A DNA stretch of 64,000 nt from Nemophila menziesii (GCA_029959085.1 JARWIR010000018.1:3720001-3784000), one strand, 5' to 3'. Numbered from the stretch's first letter, positions 21,833 through 33,522 are shown. Numbers and translations: made by a program. Notes: generated by a model not told the origin, from the sequence alone.

Positions 21833-23637
21833 ATGGAAAAAATAACTAGAATCATTTATAATAATTTCTACTCATTTAATTCTATGATAATGGCAAACTT
21901 AACAACATTAGTATTCTTATCATTATTATTTCTTGTAACGCTATCATTCGTTTCAACTCATTCATCAAAGTATTATAATTCAGGGTGCGTAACAGCATCA
22001 TATCCCAAATTTTGTAAATACTATACTAGTCGTAAACCCAACCACTCCAAAATCGGTCAAAAATTCGATCAATCAAATGTGGTTGTACGTATGGCTTTGG
22101 ATGAAGCCATTCACACACAAAATGTCATTGCACGAAGGATTAACGACGTATTTTCAGATGAATTTGAGATGGAATCATTGAGTGATTGCTCTCAGTTCTT
22201 GGAAGGAACCATATATAGGCTTAATCTTATTACGAAAAATCCAAATAGCGCCTTTTCGGATAAACAAACATGGCTAAGTATGGCTTTAGCAAATGTCAAG
22301 ACTTGCACCAGAGGGTTTAAAGAGCTAGGCTTATTAGACCATCCTATACATTTTTTGGCTACTAAAGTATCAAAATTACTTAGCAATGCAATATCTATTA
22401 ATCATGATAGAGCCCGTGATCTCAAACCCGACTACAAACAAGTTATTCGTGAGTCGACTCCGAATGCTTACAAAACCATATCAGGAGTTTTTGCAGCTGA
22501 TGACAAAGTTACATTTGTGGTGGCACAAGATGGATCAGGAAATGCTAAAACAATCCGGGAGGCTATAAATGCTGCATCAATGAGGAAAGGAACAGAAAGG
22601 TTTGTTATTTATGTGAAAGCAGGTACTTATCAAGAAAATATTGAGATAAGTGAGAATATGAATAACATAACTCTTTTTGGCGATGGCATTGGGAAGACTA
22701 TTATCACTGGCAATAAGCATGCTATGCCAGGAGTTTCCACCGCCCAAACTGCTACATTTGGTATGATATAGATCCGCTTAATATGATTAATTCATGCATA
22801 TAAAAAGATTATCATATTAGATTCTAAGTTATGCCTTCTAGACATACTGGTTTATTTTTTTATATAATAATAAATTTTGGGATTGAATTTGAATAAATAT
22901 AAACTTATACTACATGCATTAATTCAAATTTTAACATAACTATGCACTAATTCTCCACAGGCATAAGAGGTGATGGATTCATTGCACGGGATATTACATT
23001 TCGTAACACAGCAGGACCAACAGCTGGCCAAGCAGTGGCAGTAAGATCACAATCAGATTTTTCTGTATATTACAAGTGCAGCTTCGAAGGGTATCAAGAT
23101 ACCTTATACGCACATTCTGGGAAACAATTTTATCGTGAATGTGACATATATGGAACAGGTGATTTCATATTTGGGGATGCAACAGCAGTTTTCCAGAATT
23201 GCCGCATTTTCGGGAGGAAATCACCACACAATATAGTGACTCTCACAGCACAAAATCGATCTGATCGAAAAGGAACGACAGGGTTTATAATCCATAACTC
23301 TAATATTTCATCTTCTGATAACCTCGAGGGAGTATGGGGTTCCCTTGGAAGGCCTTGGGGACCATATGCGCGAACAGTTGTTATGGGGTGTAACATTGAT
23401 AGTTTTATTAACCCTATGGGTTGGTCAAGATGGGATGCTAATGCAGATGTAAATAATGTTTACTATGCAGAGTACAAAAATTATGGACCTGGATCTTCAA
23501 CTACAAAAAGGGTAAAATGGAAAGGTTATCATATTATTGATAATGCAGAAGAAGCGTCACAATTTACTGTTGGTAAATTCTTACAGGGTGATACTTGGTT
23601 ACCACATACTAATGTACCCTATACTTCCGGGCTTTAA
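21833..23637 (+). CDS. Pectin methylesterase with N-terminal inhibitor domain (PMEI-PME), copy A
   Basis: Two exons (21833-22760 and 22961-23637) and one 200-base intron with GT and AG ends give 534 residues. A hydrophobic N-terminal segment (about residues 18-45) would target it to the secretory pathway. Residues about 45-190 are a PMEI-like domain with spaced cysteines. The catalytic domain shows [38 protein letters not shown] and LGRPW, with the catalytic Gln, Asp and Arg positions present. It de-esterifies homogalacturonan in the cell wall. Oddities: the usual YGTVDFIFG reads YGTGDFIFG, and I see no RRLL-type processing site between the domains. Starts at 21884 or 21890 are alternatives that keep the hydrophobic segment. 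It is the only intact host-type gene here. Confidence 0.9.
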
Positions 23638-23914
23638 CATAACATATCTGAAAGGCAATGAAGTGTTGCACAGACCAAACTATAGATTACTTGTTTTGTT
23701 AAAGAACCAAACTATAGAATGAGTATAATTAAAGAAGGCCACAAACATCTTTATCATCATGTGATTTGTCTTTTTATCCTAGCGTATGTATTATATGCTA
23801 ACCTTCTCCTCGATCGGAAGTATTGTAACTTTACCTAGTTGAATGTAATTATTATATTATGCGGTTATTGGAATAGAAATATATGGATTTGAATTTATGT
23901 GATCAATGCTATGT
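23638..23914 (+). other. PME copy A 3' flank
   Basis: No gene is seen. It matches the copy B flank at 49524-49795 almost base for base and ends in AATGCTATGT (23905-23914), the left target duplicate of the TIR transposon. Confidence 0.6.
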
Positions 23915-24382
23915 CAGGGTGACTAACGGTCGTAACGTTCCGGTTTCGTGCTGGTCCCTAACGGTCTCGGTCCTTATGCCGCTTACCGGTCCCGGTCCGT
24001 GCCGTAACTCGGACTTGAGATGTCGAGAACCTGACCGTTATGGGGACCGCTTAAACCGGTTCCGGTCCGGTCCTTAGTGGTGCTTACCGGTTTTTTTTTT
24101 TTTTACTTTTTAGTGGAAAAATTTATTCTAGCTTAGATATGAGAACCGCACCCCCTGGAGTCTGACGCGTGCCGACACAGCACCGAATCCACCTTGCCCA
24201 AGCTTATTAGCATCGGAAAAGTTACAATTAGCGTCTATAGTGATAAAGTCATATTGTAAGGATTTCACTGTATTAATCTCATGAACAGGTTCACTTAATT
24301 TAATAAAAAGTAATTAAATAAATGATTTAAGATAAATCTGATTTTCATCAATCAATTAGTATGTATATGGATCTGAACTTAC

Positions 24383-24514
24383 TATCAAGGTTTTCAATTA
24401 ACTTCTTCTTTTGCTTCCTTATATAACAGCAAGCACAAACTATAAGCATAATACTTGAAAAGACTATTGCAATTACAATAATTATAATAATAAGAGTTTT
24501 GCTGTCTTTCCCAC
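24383..24514 (-). pseudogene. Captured exon: transmembrane exon of a cysteine-rich receptor-like kinase (CRK)
   Basis: A 132-base block on the minus strand is bounded by an AAATTTGCAG acceptor and a GTAAGTTC donor. It encodes GKDSKT, a long hydrophobic run (LIIIIIVIAIVFSSIMLIVCACCY) and then basic residues RKQKKK. This is the size, phase and content of exon 2 of plant CRK genes, the transmembrane segment and stop-transfer sequence. The frame is still open. It is a fragment inside a TIR transposon, with no kinase domain nearby. Copy B has the same exon at 50271-50402. Confidence 0.7.
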
Positions 24515-24959
24515 CTGCAAATTTGGAAACCACTCTTAGTACTAAATTATATAACCTATAGTACATTTTCTTTATAACATAGGGATCAATAGTGCGATTT
24601 TCGCATAATATAAGCACCTATAGTAACATTTTCACATAATACAGGGACCTAAGAGAAAATTAATTCAAAAGATACTTTTGTGTCATACCAACAAAATTTT
24701 ATTTTTATCACTCTGCACATACAATCATCACGAAAAACGCATAACCATACCCTTATTGGCTTTACAAACCGATTCTCGAACCAAAAATATCAGTTAAACT
24801 TTGAAAACAGAGTGCTAAATTTTAAGCTATCTTAACTCATAAATCATAATTATTCTTAAACAATCTAAAATTAATAACATACTCACTATAAATACTGAAC
24901 AATAAACAAACATCACATTGATTTTGCACGAGAAATGGAAAAGTTCGATAAAGTAAATA

Positions 24960-25173
24960 AATTATTCATCTGATAATTGTTGTGCTTCAAAGAACCGATA
25001 ATTCTGGAAACGAACATTACAGCTTGGTCCAACAACTCTCCCTCCTTTCCTCCCACTAAAACAAGTCGGAAACATCCAACAGCTTTATCGATGCAAGTAC
25101 TACAATTCTCGCGAGATAAATCAGGTGTACATTGCACAAATGCATAAATTGTCGGCACATCAGTGGCACTTCT
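24960..25173 (-). pseudogene. Captured exon: DUF26 (Gnk2) domain fragment of a CRK
   Basis: Minus-strand translation gives SATDVPTIYAFVQCTPDLS, then CSTCIDKAVG and, after a frameshift, GRKGGRVVGPSCN and YRFFEAQQLSDE. This is the C-X8-C-X2-C DUF26 signature of the second extracellular domain of cysteine-rich receptor-like kinases. It lies upstream of the transmembrane exon in the correct order, with an intron-like spacer between, so genomic rather than cDNA sequence was captured. The frameshift between CF and GRKGG shows decay; it is also present in copy B, apart from small differences. Confidence 0.75.
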
Positions 25174-25388
25174 ATAGGGGGTTGGGTTGGGTTGGGTTTC
25201 GAATTACGTATACATATAATTATATAAAAAAAAAAACCTTATAGGGCCGGTTCCGGGCCGGTTCGGTTCCGGTCCCTAATAAAAACACAACATGTGAGAA
25301 CCGCACCGCTGGAGTCTGGCGCATGCCGTGCGTTGACCGGTCCGGTCCGGTCCGTAGGACCGGTTTCCCGAAACCGATAGTCACCCCG

Positions 25389-26008
25389 AATGCTATGTAA
25401 TGTAATTATAATTATATAATTAAGGATTTATATTGTTTAAATTAAAATTGATTGTCTATCATATCCAGTTTGCATTTGTGATTCTTATTGAAAAAAATAA
25501 ATAATATGTTGCTTACTTATACCATGATATATCAGTTTTTATCTGAATTTAAATATAAAAATAATTGAGTTTGATAACTCTTATTTTAACTGTTCATATA
25601 TACTGGAAGAAAAAATTATATAATCAAATATATTATTGATTGATTTTTTATCTCGTTTTTTCTCTATAAAAAAGTTATGAAACATACTTTCATCATGAAT
25701 AATTATTATAAGGTTCTTAGACGGTAAACAATGAATTTTCTTTAAGAAAACTCTTTGCCGCAAAACATCCAATATCAAACGAATTTGTGTTTTATGCTAG
25801 TAATCCATAAAAACTTTTTACAATTTTGGGGCAAAATTCCAACACAATCTTCTTATTTTTTGTCAAAACTATATATATCTCCATTGAGATTATGAATGAC
25901 AATAATATAGAGATACATTGGTTCATTAAAGTTGGAATTTCGGTTTACAATATCCACTTATTTATAATCGACAGCCAATTTTTTAGGGCCATCAAATGAT
26001 GCGGATTC
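25389..26008. other. AT-rich flank between TIR transposon and LINE
   Basis: No gene is seen. Compared with copy B (58723-60120) it lacks about 770 bases: the sequences part after TTTTTACAATT at about 25826 and rejoin at TTGGGGCAAAATTCC. Confidence 0.6.
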
Positions 26009-29000
26009 TTTTTTTTTTTTTGTCGAATGCATCATACATTAAATAATCAAAAAGTTCATTACATCGTATCCTTTCCCTAATGGATGAAAGTCACACGCAG
26101 CCAAGTGTGCTAATCGGGAAGGAGGAAAACAATTACAAAGGCTAAACAAAGAGAAACTCTTGTTTAGCCACCCAATCATCTGTCAAGTTTTTTGACATTT
26201 TAACAAAAGAGATCTTGAGTTTAAATATAAGCTTACACAAAATATTCTTAAGTAAAACCTTAGTAATACAAAAAAATTACTACGAGGTCTAGTTTGTTTA
26301 ATAACATTCAAACAATCATTCTCTATCTTCAGACTTCCAAGAGGAAAATTAGATGCCAAAGAGCACTTTTCCATAATCCCTCTTGCTTCTGCTTCTTGAA
26401 AAGAATTGACTTGAATCTTCTTAGTAACTCCTCCTCGTAATGTACCTGTTCAGTCCCTAATGATAAAAGCAATAACAACTTGGTTAGTTTTTGGATTAAT
26501 TGATGCGTCACAGCTAATCTTAAAATACCCTGTAGTAGGTGGTATCTAATTTGAAATCATACTTCCATTTGATGTAGTAATAACTTGATTCACATCATTT
26601 TCAATATCTCCTATATCCTGGATTAGGTATCGGAGACAGTTGTTGTTAATTTTGTAGCCTCAGAAGGATGTCTTATAGCAAGACTAAATTCATCATAGGC
26701 TTTAATAGCTTCTTGTAAAATAAACAAAGGGTCACGTTTAGTCCCTCTGAAAATATATTCATTTCTTCCTTTCCAAATAAACCAGGCAATGAAAAAAGAA
26801 ATTTCTCCAAGTTTATTATCCGAAATTCCTTTTCCTCTGATAGCTTTCAAATGAAAATGGTCCTTTTTTTAAAATTGAAAGAAAGATATGTTAAATAATT
26901 GAAGCACAAAGGACATACAATCCATACAGCTCTTGCCCAGGAGCAGTGAAACAACAAGTGTTCTAAATTTTCATCAAACTCCCCCACAAATATCACACTT
27001 TCCTTGATTAATAGATTTCCTTTTTTTTCTATTTTCATTAGTAGCTAATCCATTCTCATAGCATTTCCAAATGAAGTTTTTATATTTTGGTAAAACTTTA
27101 CTTTGCCAAATGAACTTCCAATTTGCAGGATCCATCATGAAGGATGTACCTCCCACTTTTTTATTCTTAAGTTCTCACACTTAAATCGTGCCTTCTACGG
27201 TTTTTTTATAACTATCCTTTACTGTAACTTCTCCACTATTAGAATGAATCCAATATGGAGAATCTATAGAGTAGGAGGAAGGTATATAAATATCACAAAT
27301 AGTTGCAACTAAATTAGTTGTGAATAACTTTTTAATCAAATCAATATTCCAACAATTTTGATCTTTTATTAGAAGTTCAGAAACCTAAGATATATTACAT
27401 TCATCAGGTTTACTAATTTTTTCATGATTAGGTATCCATATGTCTTCTCACACTCTTATATTCTCACCATTCCCAATTGTCTAAAAAATATTAGTTTTAA
27501 AAACATTTCTACCTTCAATCAAGCTCTTCCATCCCCAAGAGAAATTACTACTTAAAGAGGCCTCAAGAAATTTTGGGTTAGGGAAGTATTTACCTTTAGA
27601 GTCTTTATTATTTAAAAATTTCCATGCATTTGATGCTCAAAGGGCCAAGTTCTGAGTATGAAAGTCTCTAAAATCAAGACCTCCATCTTCTTTAGCACTC
27701 AATAATGTCTGCCACTTGATCCAATGACATCTTTTTTCTTCCTTGTTGTTCTAGTAGAAATTTGTAACAAGAGAAGTAAGATGAGATGTAAGTTTCTATG
27801 GAATTAAAACACTGGCATAATAAAGTTAGGAGTTTCTCCTATAATTGCTTTAACTATCACTTGTTTACCACTTTTAGTAAGCATTCTAGTTTCCCAATTC
27901 TCATTTTTTTTAAATCATTTCAATCTGCCACCCAAGAGATTTAACCTTTGATTTTCCCCATCCTGATGGAATACCAATGTATTTACCTAAATCCTCCAGT
28001 TTCCTCATCCTTAGATGAGATGATATTTGATTTTTGATACTCAGTAGAGCGTTCTTACTAAAAAGAAATCCACTTTTATTGAGGTTTAATTTTTGTCCAG
28101 TTGCATAGCTATACCAGTTCATAATAGTTATGAATATATCAACATTATATTCCTCAGCTTCCAGAAAGAACTGACTGTCATCTGCAAAAAGAATATGTGT
28201 GATCATTGGAGCAGCTCTTGCTATTTTAAGACCTTTCAAAAGTCCATTTTCACATAATACTCAATCAAGCTTGTGAGAGCTTGTGTGACTAAGCAGAAAA
28301 GATATGGAGACAAGGGATCTCCCTGTCTCGATCCTTTTTTACTCTTATCTATATCATATAATTGTCCATTAATTTGAAATTTATATGTAATAGTAGATAT
28401 AAAATTACCTATCCATTCAACCCATCTTTTATGAAATCCCAACTTTCTAAGCATGTCAGGAAGAATATCCCACTCTATATTCTCATAAGCTTTACTCATG
28501 TCAGCTTTAATTGCCATACCATATTTCATAGATGTTCTTTTATTCTTTAAGTAATGGCTTGCTTCTTGCGCAATTAAAATATTCTCAAAGATAGATTTTC
28601 CAGGAATAAAGGTTGTTTGAGTTTCAGAAATTAAATCTCACATCTATTGTTATAGCCTATTAGCTAATATTTTTAAAATAATCTTATAAATAAAGTTGGC
28701 ATAGCTTATTGGTCTAAAAGAAGAGACCAAATCCATATTTGAGAACTTTGGAATAAGTGTTATAATAGTAGCATTAATAGCTTCAAGTGTTGAATAATTC
28801 ATAATAAAATCTGACACTAGTTTAACCGAATCAATTTTTATTTCTTCCCAGATGATCTTGAAGAAAAAATCCCCATATTCATCTGGACTAGGTGATTTAT
28901 CACTTTTCAAAGACCAAACTGCACTTTTAATTTCCTTACAAGATGCCGGACAGATAAGTGAGTAATTCATCTCCTGGGTAACCACACAGTCAATCTTACT

Positions 29001-29933
29001 CAAAATAGGTGCATAATTTCTCACACCTCTGTTTTGAATACATTATAGTAATATTTATTGATTTCTTGAGAAATATCATCCTTCTCAGTCAACCACTCGA
29101 GCTCCTATATCATTATTTATAGTTGAGATTATGTTTCTAGTTCTTTTTACCTTAGTAATAGAGTGGAAATATTTGCTATTTCTATCTCAAAGCTTTAACC
29201 AAGTATTTTTTGATCTTTGATCCCAATAAAGTTCCTCTTCTTTCCAGTAATTCTCAAGATTAAGGCTCAAATTCTTAAAAACTACTTTGTTATCATCCGA
29301 GTAAGGCTCATTAAACAATTTCTCAAGTGGAGATAATGTGTTTTTAATCAATAACCGATTATTTAGGACTCTTTTCCTAGCCCATTTTGTAATCTGTTTT
29401 TGTAAATTTGAGATTTTGTACACAAATCTCTTAATTCCTCTTAGTTCCATAAAACATCCTTTTTTCCAATGTTCCAATACTAATTTATAAAATGATTCAT
29501 CATAAATCCATCCTTTTTCAACCAAGAATCTTTTCTTGTGAGTTGAATTATATATACCAAGGTTGAGAATTAGTGGAGAATGGTCAGACTCTGTTGGAGG
29601 CAGTAAAGCACTCCATGAATTAGGGAAAATAACAATCCATCTCTTACTCACAAGAGTTCTATCTAGAATTTGTTTATTCAGCTGGTTGCCATTTCTCTTG
29701 TTAGACCAAGAGAAATTACATCCTTTAGCTGGTAACTCAAATAGATTATTCCTTTCAATAAACTCATTGAATAGTAACATGTTCTTTTTATGTAAACTTC
29801 CAATTTCACCTCCCAATTTTTCTAAAGGATACCTAGTGAGGTTAAAATCCCCCAAAAGACACCCGCGGTCAGAAATATGAGGTAAATTTTCCAACTTTTT
29901 TAAGAATCCTTCCTTTTCTATATCAGTTGTTGG

Positions 29934-29938
29934 ACCAT
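29934..29938. repeat. Target-site duplication ACCAT, left
   Basis: ACCAT directly precedes the LTR start at 29939 and recurs directly after the other LTR at 36575-36579. The pair defines the ends of the nested element exactly. The same ACCAT precedes the LTR in copy B at 63727-63731. Confidence 0.93.
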
Positions 29939-31530
29939 TGATGTCTCCCTAATTGTTCTTATTTTAGACCCTTGGGAGACATCATTTTTTATGTTTAATT
30001 GAATATTTTGATAGACTTTTGAGTTAAATATGCAATAATCTGAATTTCCTCTTTTATTTCTAGTATTTTTAATTTATTAAACTTTTGCGCGTAATCTTGT
30101 GTATTTTAGTGAAAATTTTGTAAGTTTTGAATATTAGCTAGGAGAGAATTTCGAGAAGAAAATCAAAGATCGTGATATGGAGTCAAAGTTTAAAGATAAA
30201 TCCCTAAAAGAATTATATTTTGAAGCTGCAAATCTGGAAAACAGGCCAAAGATTGCTGATTTTGAGGCACTTACGAGTTGATTTAGCCGCTGACCTTTGA
30301 AGAGATTATGTTCCTTATCGAGTTACCGAAATTTAGCAAGTGATTTGAGGTCAATCGGGGTTATAACGAATCGGATAGAGCTGTTTTAGTGGGGGTGGAG
30401 CTGCAGTTACGGGATTTGGGCTTGATTAGTGGACTTGGACTTTTTATTATTCACTTAATCCCTAATTAAAAGCCCATTCCGAATTTGAGCTTATAAAAGG
30501 AGCTTTTGACTTCAGTTTTACACACCTCTCATTTTATTCTTCAATTCAAATCATCCTTAGAAGAGAGTGTCCGGAGAAGAAGCAGAAGCAAGGAAAAGAA
30601 GAAGCCAAGAGCTGGAGACTGTCTGTATCTCCATTTCGCAGCCAAACCAATTCCGGAATTAGGTTTCTCTGTATTTTCTTTCTCTAAAACAATATGAGTT
30701 TTATTATTTTTAATTTGGTTTTATTTTCTATTAGCATGAGCTAATTTCTTCTTAGTGCTTGAGAATGCATAATGGGTGAATCCCTATTCTGTTGAATTTC
30801 ATATGCTTGAATTTGGGTTTTAATTAATTAAATCAAATTGTGTCTTTTACATATTTCTGTAATTTGTGATTATTTACTGTTCTTAGAGTCATGAACTAAT
30901 AACAGGTTTTAGTATCTAAGCTATTCCACATAGTGGCGTGTGGATCATCTTGACGGGGGGTTTAGGTGCAGAATTAATTACAGCATATAAAATAGAAACT
31001 ATTTGACTTTGACGAGCATAGTTAATTTTATGGTCAATGAGGTAATTTTAGCTTAATCATTCGAAAGTGGATCATATTTACCCTGACGGGACTAGTGACA
31101 CTCTAGAATAGCTTTGTAGTCCACCCTGACGGGGGTATAGAGATTCTTGAATCCCGACCAATGGCAATTGACCTATTTGATCCTTAAACAACATATGATA
31201 TGAAATAGAATTAGGAGGATCCCTTGCGTTTCTCAAGTACTGCCTTCTCATATTTGCGTCTTACCTGTATTTACTTGCGTCCTATTATTTATTTGCAACT
31301 TTACTATAGTCTTTCATACTTAGAATTAATACAAAACCAACCAATCAATATTCGAATCATTTATCTGCTTTCATAAGTCCAATAATTCATTAACTGATAA
31401 GCATTGTAGTTAACCATACCGTCCCTACGGACGATCCTATTATCACTATTACTACTTGGGACAACCGTACACTTGCGGATTTGGTTCACTTACTTATTGC
31501 ATTATTTTTAGAACACACAAAGGACCACCA
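29939..31530 (+). repeat. 5' LTR of element 3
   Basis: It runs from TGATGTCTCCC to AGGACCACCA. The start pairs with GGGAGACATCA at 29974-29984 to give an 11-bp stem. It carries a TATA box at 30491-30500 and CCCTGACGGGG-type boxes near 30950, 31080 and 31120. Confidence 0.95.
30491..30500 (+). promoter_or_regulatory. TATA box of element 3 5' LTR
   Basis: TTATAAAAGG stands in a GAGC...GAGC context repeated in all related LTRs: 35535-35544 here, 15785 in element 2, about 645 and 11770 on the minus strand in element 1. Transcription would start about 30 bases on. Confidence 0.6.
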
Positions 31531-31536
31531 AGTTTT

Positions 31537-31554
31537 TGGCGCCGCTGCCGGGGA
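31537..31554 (+). other. Primer-binding site of element 3
   Basis: TGGCGCCGCTGCCGGGGA lies six bases after the LTR and is identical to that of element 1. It is complementary to the 3' end of tRNA-Asp with one difference. Confidence 0.9.
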
Positions 31555-31671
31555 CTGGAGCGTGTGACCACTGTGTTTATCTGTTAGTGTTTGATTGCAT
31601 TTTTATTTTCTGTTTTACGCTTTGTGTTTGTTTTGTTTTACAGGCTCTTATATTCGGGTAATGATCAAGAG

Positions 31672-32295
31672 ATGAGCTATTTTCGAGGTGACGAGCTGAA
31701 TTTGATGCAAGAGGTATATATGGAGTTGATGGAGTCTAGTGTAGCGGTAGAAAATTTTAGAAAAATCCAAGAGACTAGACTCAAGCGAATACGAGATGAT
31801 CATGTCTCGACCCTCCTAGATATGATGCTAGATTGGGGGTGTCCCCTAGTTTTACCCACACATAATATAATCATGCATACTTTGTACGCTCACCTTGCAG
31901 CCCCACAAGTCCAACAAAGCATAGATTGGAAGGAGTTCGTGAATTCTAGAAATAATAAATATGTAGTTGGAGAGGTTGGATTAACCGAGATAGAATCATG
32001 TATAGAGGAATGTCTTCTTGATAAGAAATGGATTCGAGCTAAATTTATTGAAGATAAACAGGTAATTAATCCAACAAAAGCAATCCCAATATACCATGTG
32101 GAAGAGAATGAGTTTTGCCGTGAGAGCAAGGAGGCGAAACAAAGGTACTACCCACCCCCTTTCAGAGATCGATTAAATAATATTATAAAGGGGAAGGTTC
32201 TAAATATTTCACATCAAAGAAGAGGCGAGTTTAAGCGGAGGGACACCGCAAGGGCCTCATTACCATCTTCATGGAAGGTAACGCGTCGAACTTAA
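31672..32295 (+). CDS. Orphan ORF of the non-autonomous Athila derivative, unknown function
   Basis: I do not recognise this 207-residue protein. It begins MSYFRGDELNLMQEVYMELM; a longer frame from 31591 adds hydrophobic residues, but a polypyrimidine-CAG at about 31628-31643 resembling the one before element 1 gag favours the ATG at 31672. Residues 10-50 are charged and probably helical (VAVENFRKIQETRLKRIRDD). Residues 55-95 contain MMLDWGCPLVLPTHNIIMHT. The last 60 residues are basic and polar with RYYPPPFRDRL. It shows no gag, zinc-knuckle or protease motif. The C-terminus (VTRRT) reads into sequence that lies just after the pol stop codon in element 1, so this ORF occupies the place of the whole gag-pol. 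It is open despite the age of the LTRs. Confidence 0.6.
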   Translation: MSYFRGDELNLMQEVYMELMESSVAVENFRKIQETRLKRIRDDHVSTLLDMMLDWGCPLVLPTHNIIMHTLYAHLAAPQVQQSIDWKEFVNSRNNKYVVGEVGLTEIESCIEECLLDKKWIRAKFIEDKQVINPTKAIPIYHVEENEFCRESKEAKQRYYPPPFRDRLNNIIKGKVLNISHQRRGEFKRRDTARASLPSSWKVTRRT

Positions 32296-33349
32296 AGACG
32301 TAATAAACAAAAGTACTTCTTGGGAGACAACCCATGTTTTAAATTGCTTTCATGTCTTTTAAATTCTTAGTGTAAATTAGAGTAATGGTTATTGATTTAG
32401 TGTTTATTTGTAAGAAATGAGGAAGGTTGGTGTTTTTGATGATTACAGGAGTGAAGGTCACGAGTTTGGGGTAGTTAGAACGAAAAAGAATTAAAATTTT
32501 GGGATCCAATACAGTAGAAACCGGGGACTCGTTTTTGGTGTTGTACCCCAGGTATCAAAACTTCGGAAGATCATAGCTTGACGCTCGGAGGTTGGAATTA
32601 ACTTTTTCTTGAGTCTAAACCGCATAACTTTTCGAGCTCTATCCAATGGTGAAGTCAAAAATTCTCATGAACAGCTAAGAATTTCTGACCAGCGTTTTGA
32701 GGTCCTCCATTAGTTGCGTCTCGTGGTTGCGTCTCCACTTAACACCATTGATGACGAACCAAAGCTCCAAAAACACTCAAATTTCATCATCAAAACACCA
32801 AAATATCACCAATCGATTGCTCTAAACATCATCCAAACACATAATAAATCACAAATCTTTCCAAAAACATCAAGAAATTCAAGTTTTAATCCAAAAATTT
32901 CTTCACCAAAGCTTAAATTATATCCTTTAAACCTTTCCAACACCATAGATATTAAATACCCATCTCAAATAAATCACCAATTCCACTACTGTGCCACTTT
33001 CAACAATATCAAGCAACACAAATGTCAACAATAGCTTTGGAACTTTGAAGGTTGGAGATTGCAAGTGCAAGTGCAAGGTATCAAGTCATCATAAATTCCA
33101 TGGCCAAACCGGTAAAATAGCTAGAACTCTTCTTTTCTTTCTATTACCAGTTGGGAATTAAGATTTGTTTTAGTTATTTATCGGAGGAATTGTGAATTGT
33201 TTGAGCCACCTATTACATATTTTGCAAGTAATCTTTAAGTAGGTGAAAAATTGAGTTTGGGGAGATGACCATGAAGGTTGGAAAGGGTACGAAGAACATG
33301 ATGAAGATAGAAAGTTAGGTGTTGAGGAGTGATTTTCGTAGAAGAGATG
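32296..33349 (+). other. Spacer of element 3
   Basis: The first part matches sequence after the element 1 pol stop (GACGTAATAAACAAAAG, then GGGAGACAACCCATG). A decayed palindromic site lies near 32520. The frame 32714-33034 has low-complexity composition, and I do not consider it coding. Confidence 0.5.
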
Positions 33350-33361
33350 ATGATTTAGAGA

Positions 33362-33522
33362 GCTAGGACATAATTGCTACTTTAGCAAACGTTACAAAAA
33401 AGCTGGACCTTATCCGAAACTTGTTACTTGGCGTGAATATTGTTCAACACGCCACTTATGATCTTCTAACGCGGGATAAAGTTCATGGACGCAACACCGG
33501 TAACCAGCCACGCGCTGTTTGA
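33362..33522 (+). pseudogene. C-terminal scrap of the Athila 3' ORF in element 3
   Basis: This is about 160 bases matching the last 55 codons of the 3' ORF at 2677-3993 (coiled-coil end: IATLANVTKKLDL, then VNIVQHATYDLLTRDK and NQPRAV). The rest of the ORF is missing. It ends 60 bases before the conserved hairpin, so the deletion kept the ORF end and hairpin together. Confidence 0.75.

Larger units (their letters stand above)
23915..25388. mobile_element. TIR DNA transposon with 10-bp TSD carrying receptor-kinase exons (Pack-MULE-like), copy A
   Basis: The left end is CAGGGTGACTAACGG; the right end reads CGGGGTGACTATCGG in reverse. It is flanked by perfect 10-base repeats AATGCTATGT (23905-23914, 25389-25398). 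The ends are GC-rich with repeated CCGGTCC and TGCCG units, and the middle is AT-rich with captured exons. A 10-base duplication fits Mutator-like elements better than hAT (8), although the CAGGG terminus recalls hAT. No transposase is encoded, so it is non-autonomous. The same insertion with the same duplicate is in copy B. Confidence 0.85.
17008..30200 (+). repeat. Segmental duplication, copy A
   Basis: This block is repeated in direct orientation at 45058-64000: partial LTR, TNP2 relic, PME gene, TIR transposon, LINE, and the nested LTR inside the LINE at the same base. Copy A continues beyond 30200, but the partner runs off the window. Copy A alone has 18946-21014. It lacks the LINE at 50576-57980 and a 770-base stretch at 59156-59935 in copy B. 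Confidence 0.92.

Noticed and set aside
24348..25158. A functional receptor-like kinase gene near the PME
   Set aside because: Only two exon fragments are present, with a frameshift and no kinase domain, and both lie inside a TIR transposon.
23915..25388. hAT superfamily assignment from the CAGGG terminus
   Set aside because: Two independent insertions show 10-base duplicates rather than 8; a Mutator-like origin fits better, though this is not settled.
30506..30697. 63-codon ORF repeated in both LTRs of element 3 (also 35550-35741)
   Set aside because: It has no ATG at its start, covers the LTR leader, and is kept only because the LTRs are copies of each other.
32714..33034. 106-codon ORF in the element 3 spacer
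   Set aside because: Composition is low-complexity and dominated by N, S, K and I; no relative in the other elements was seen.
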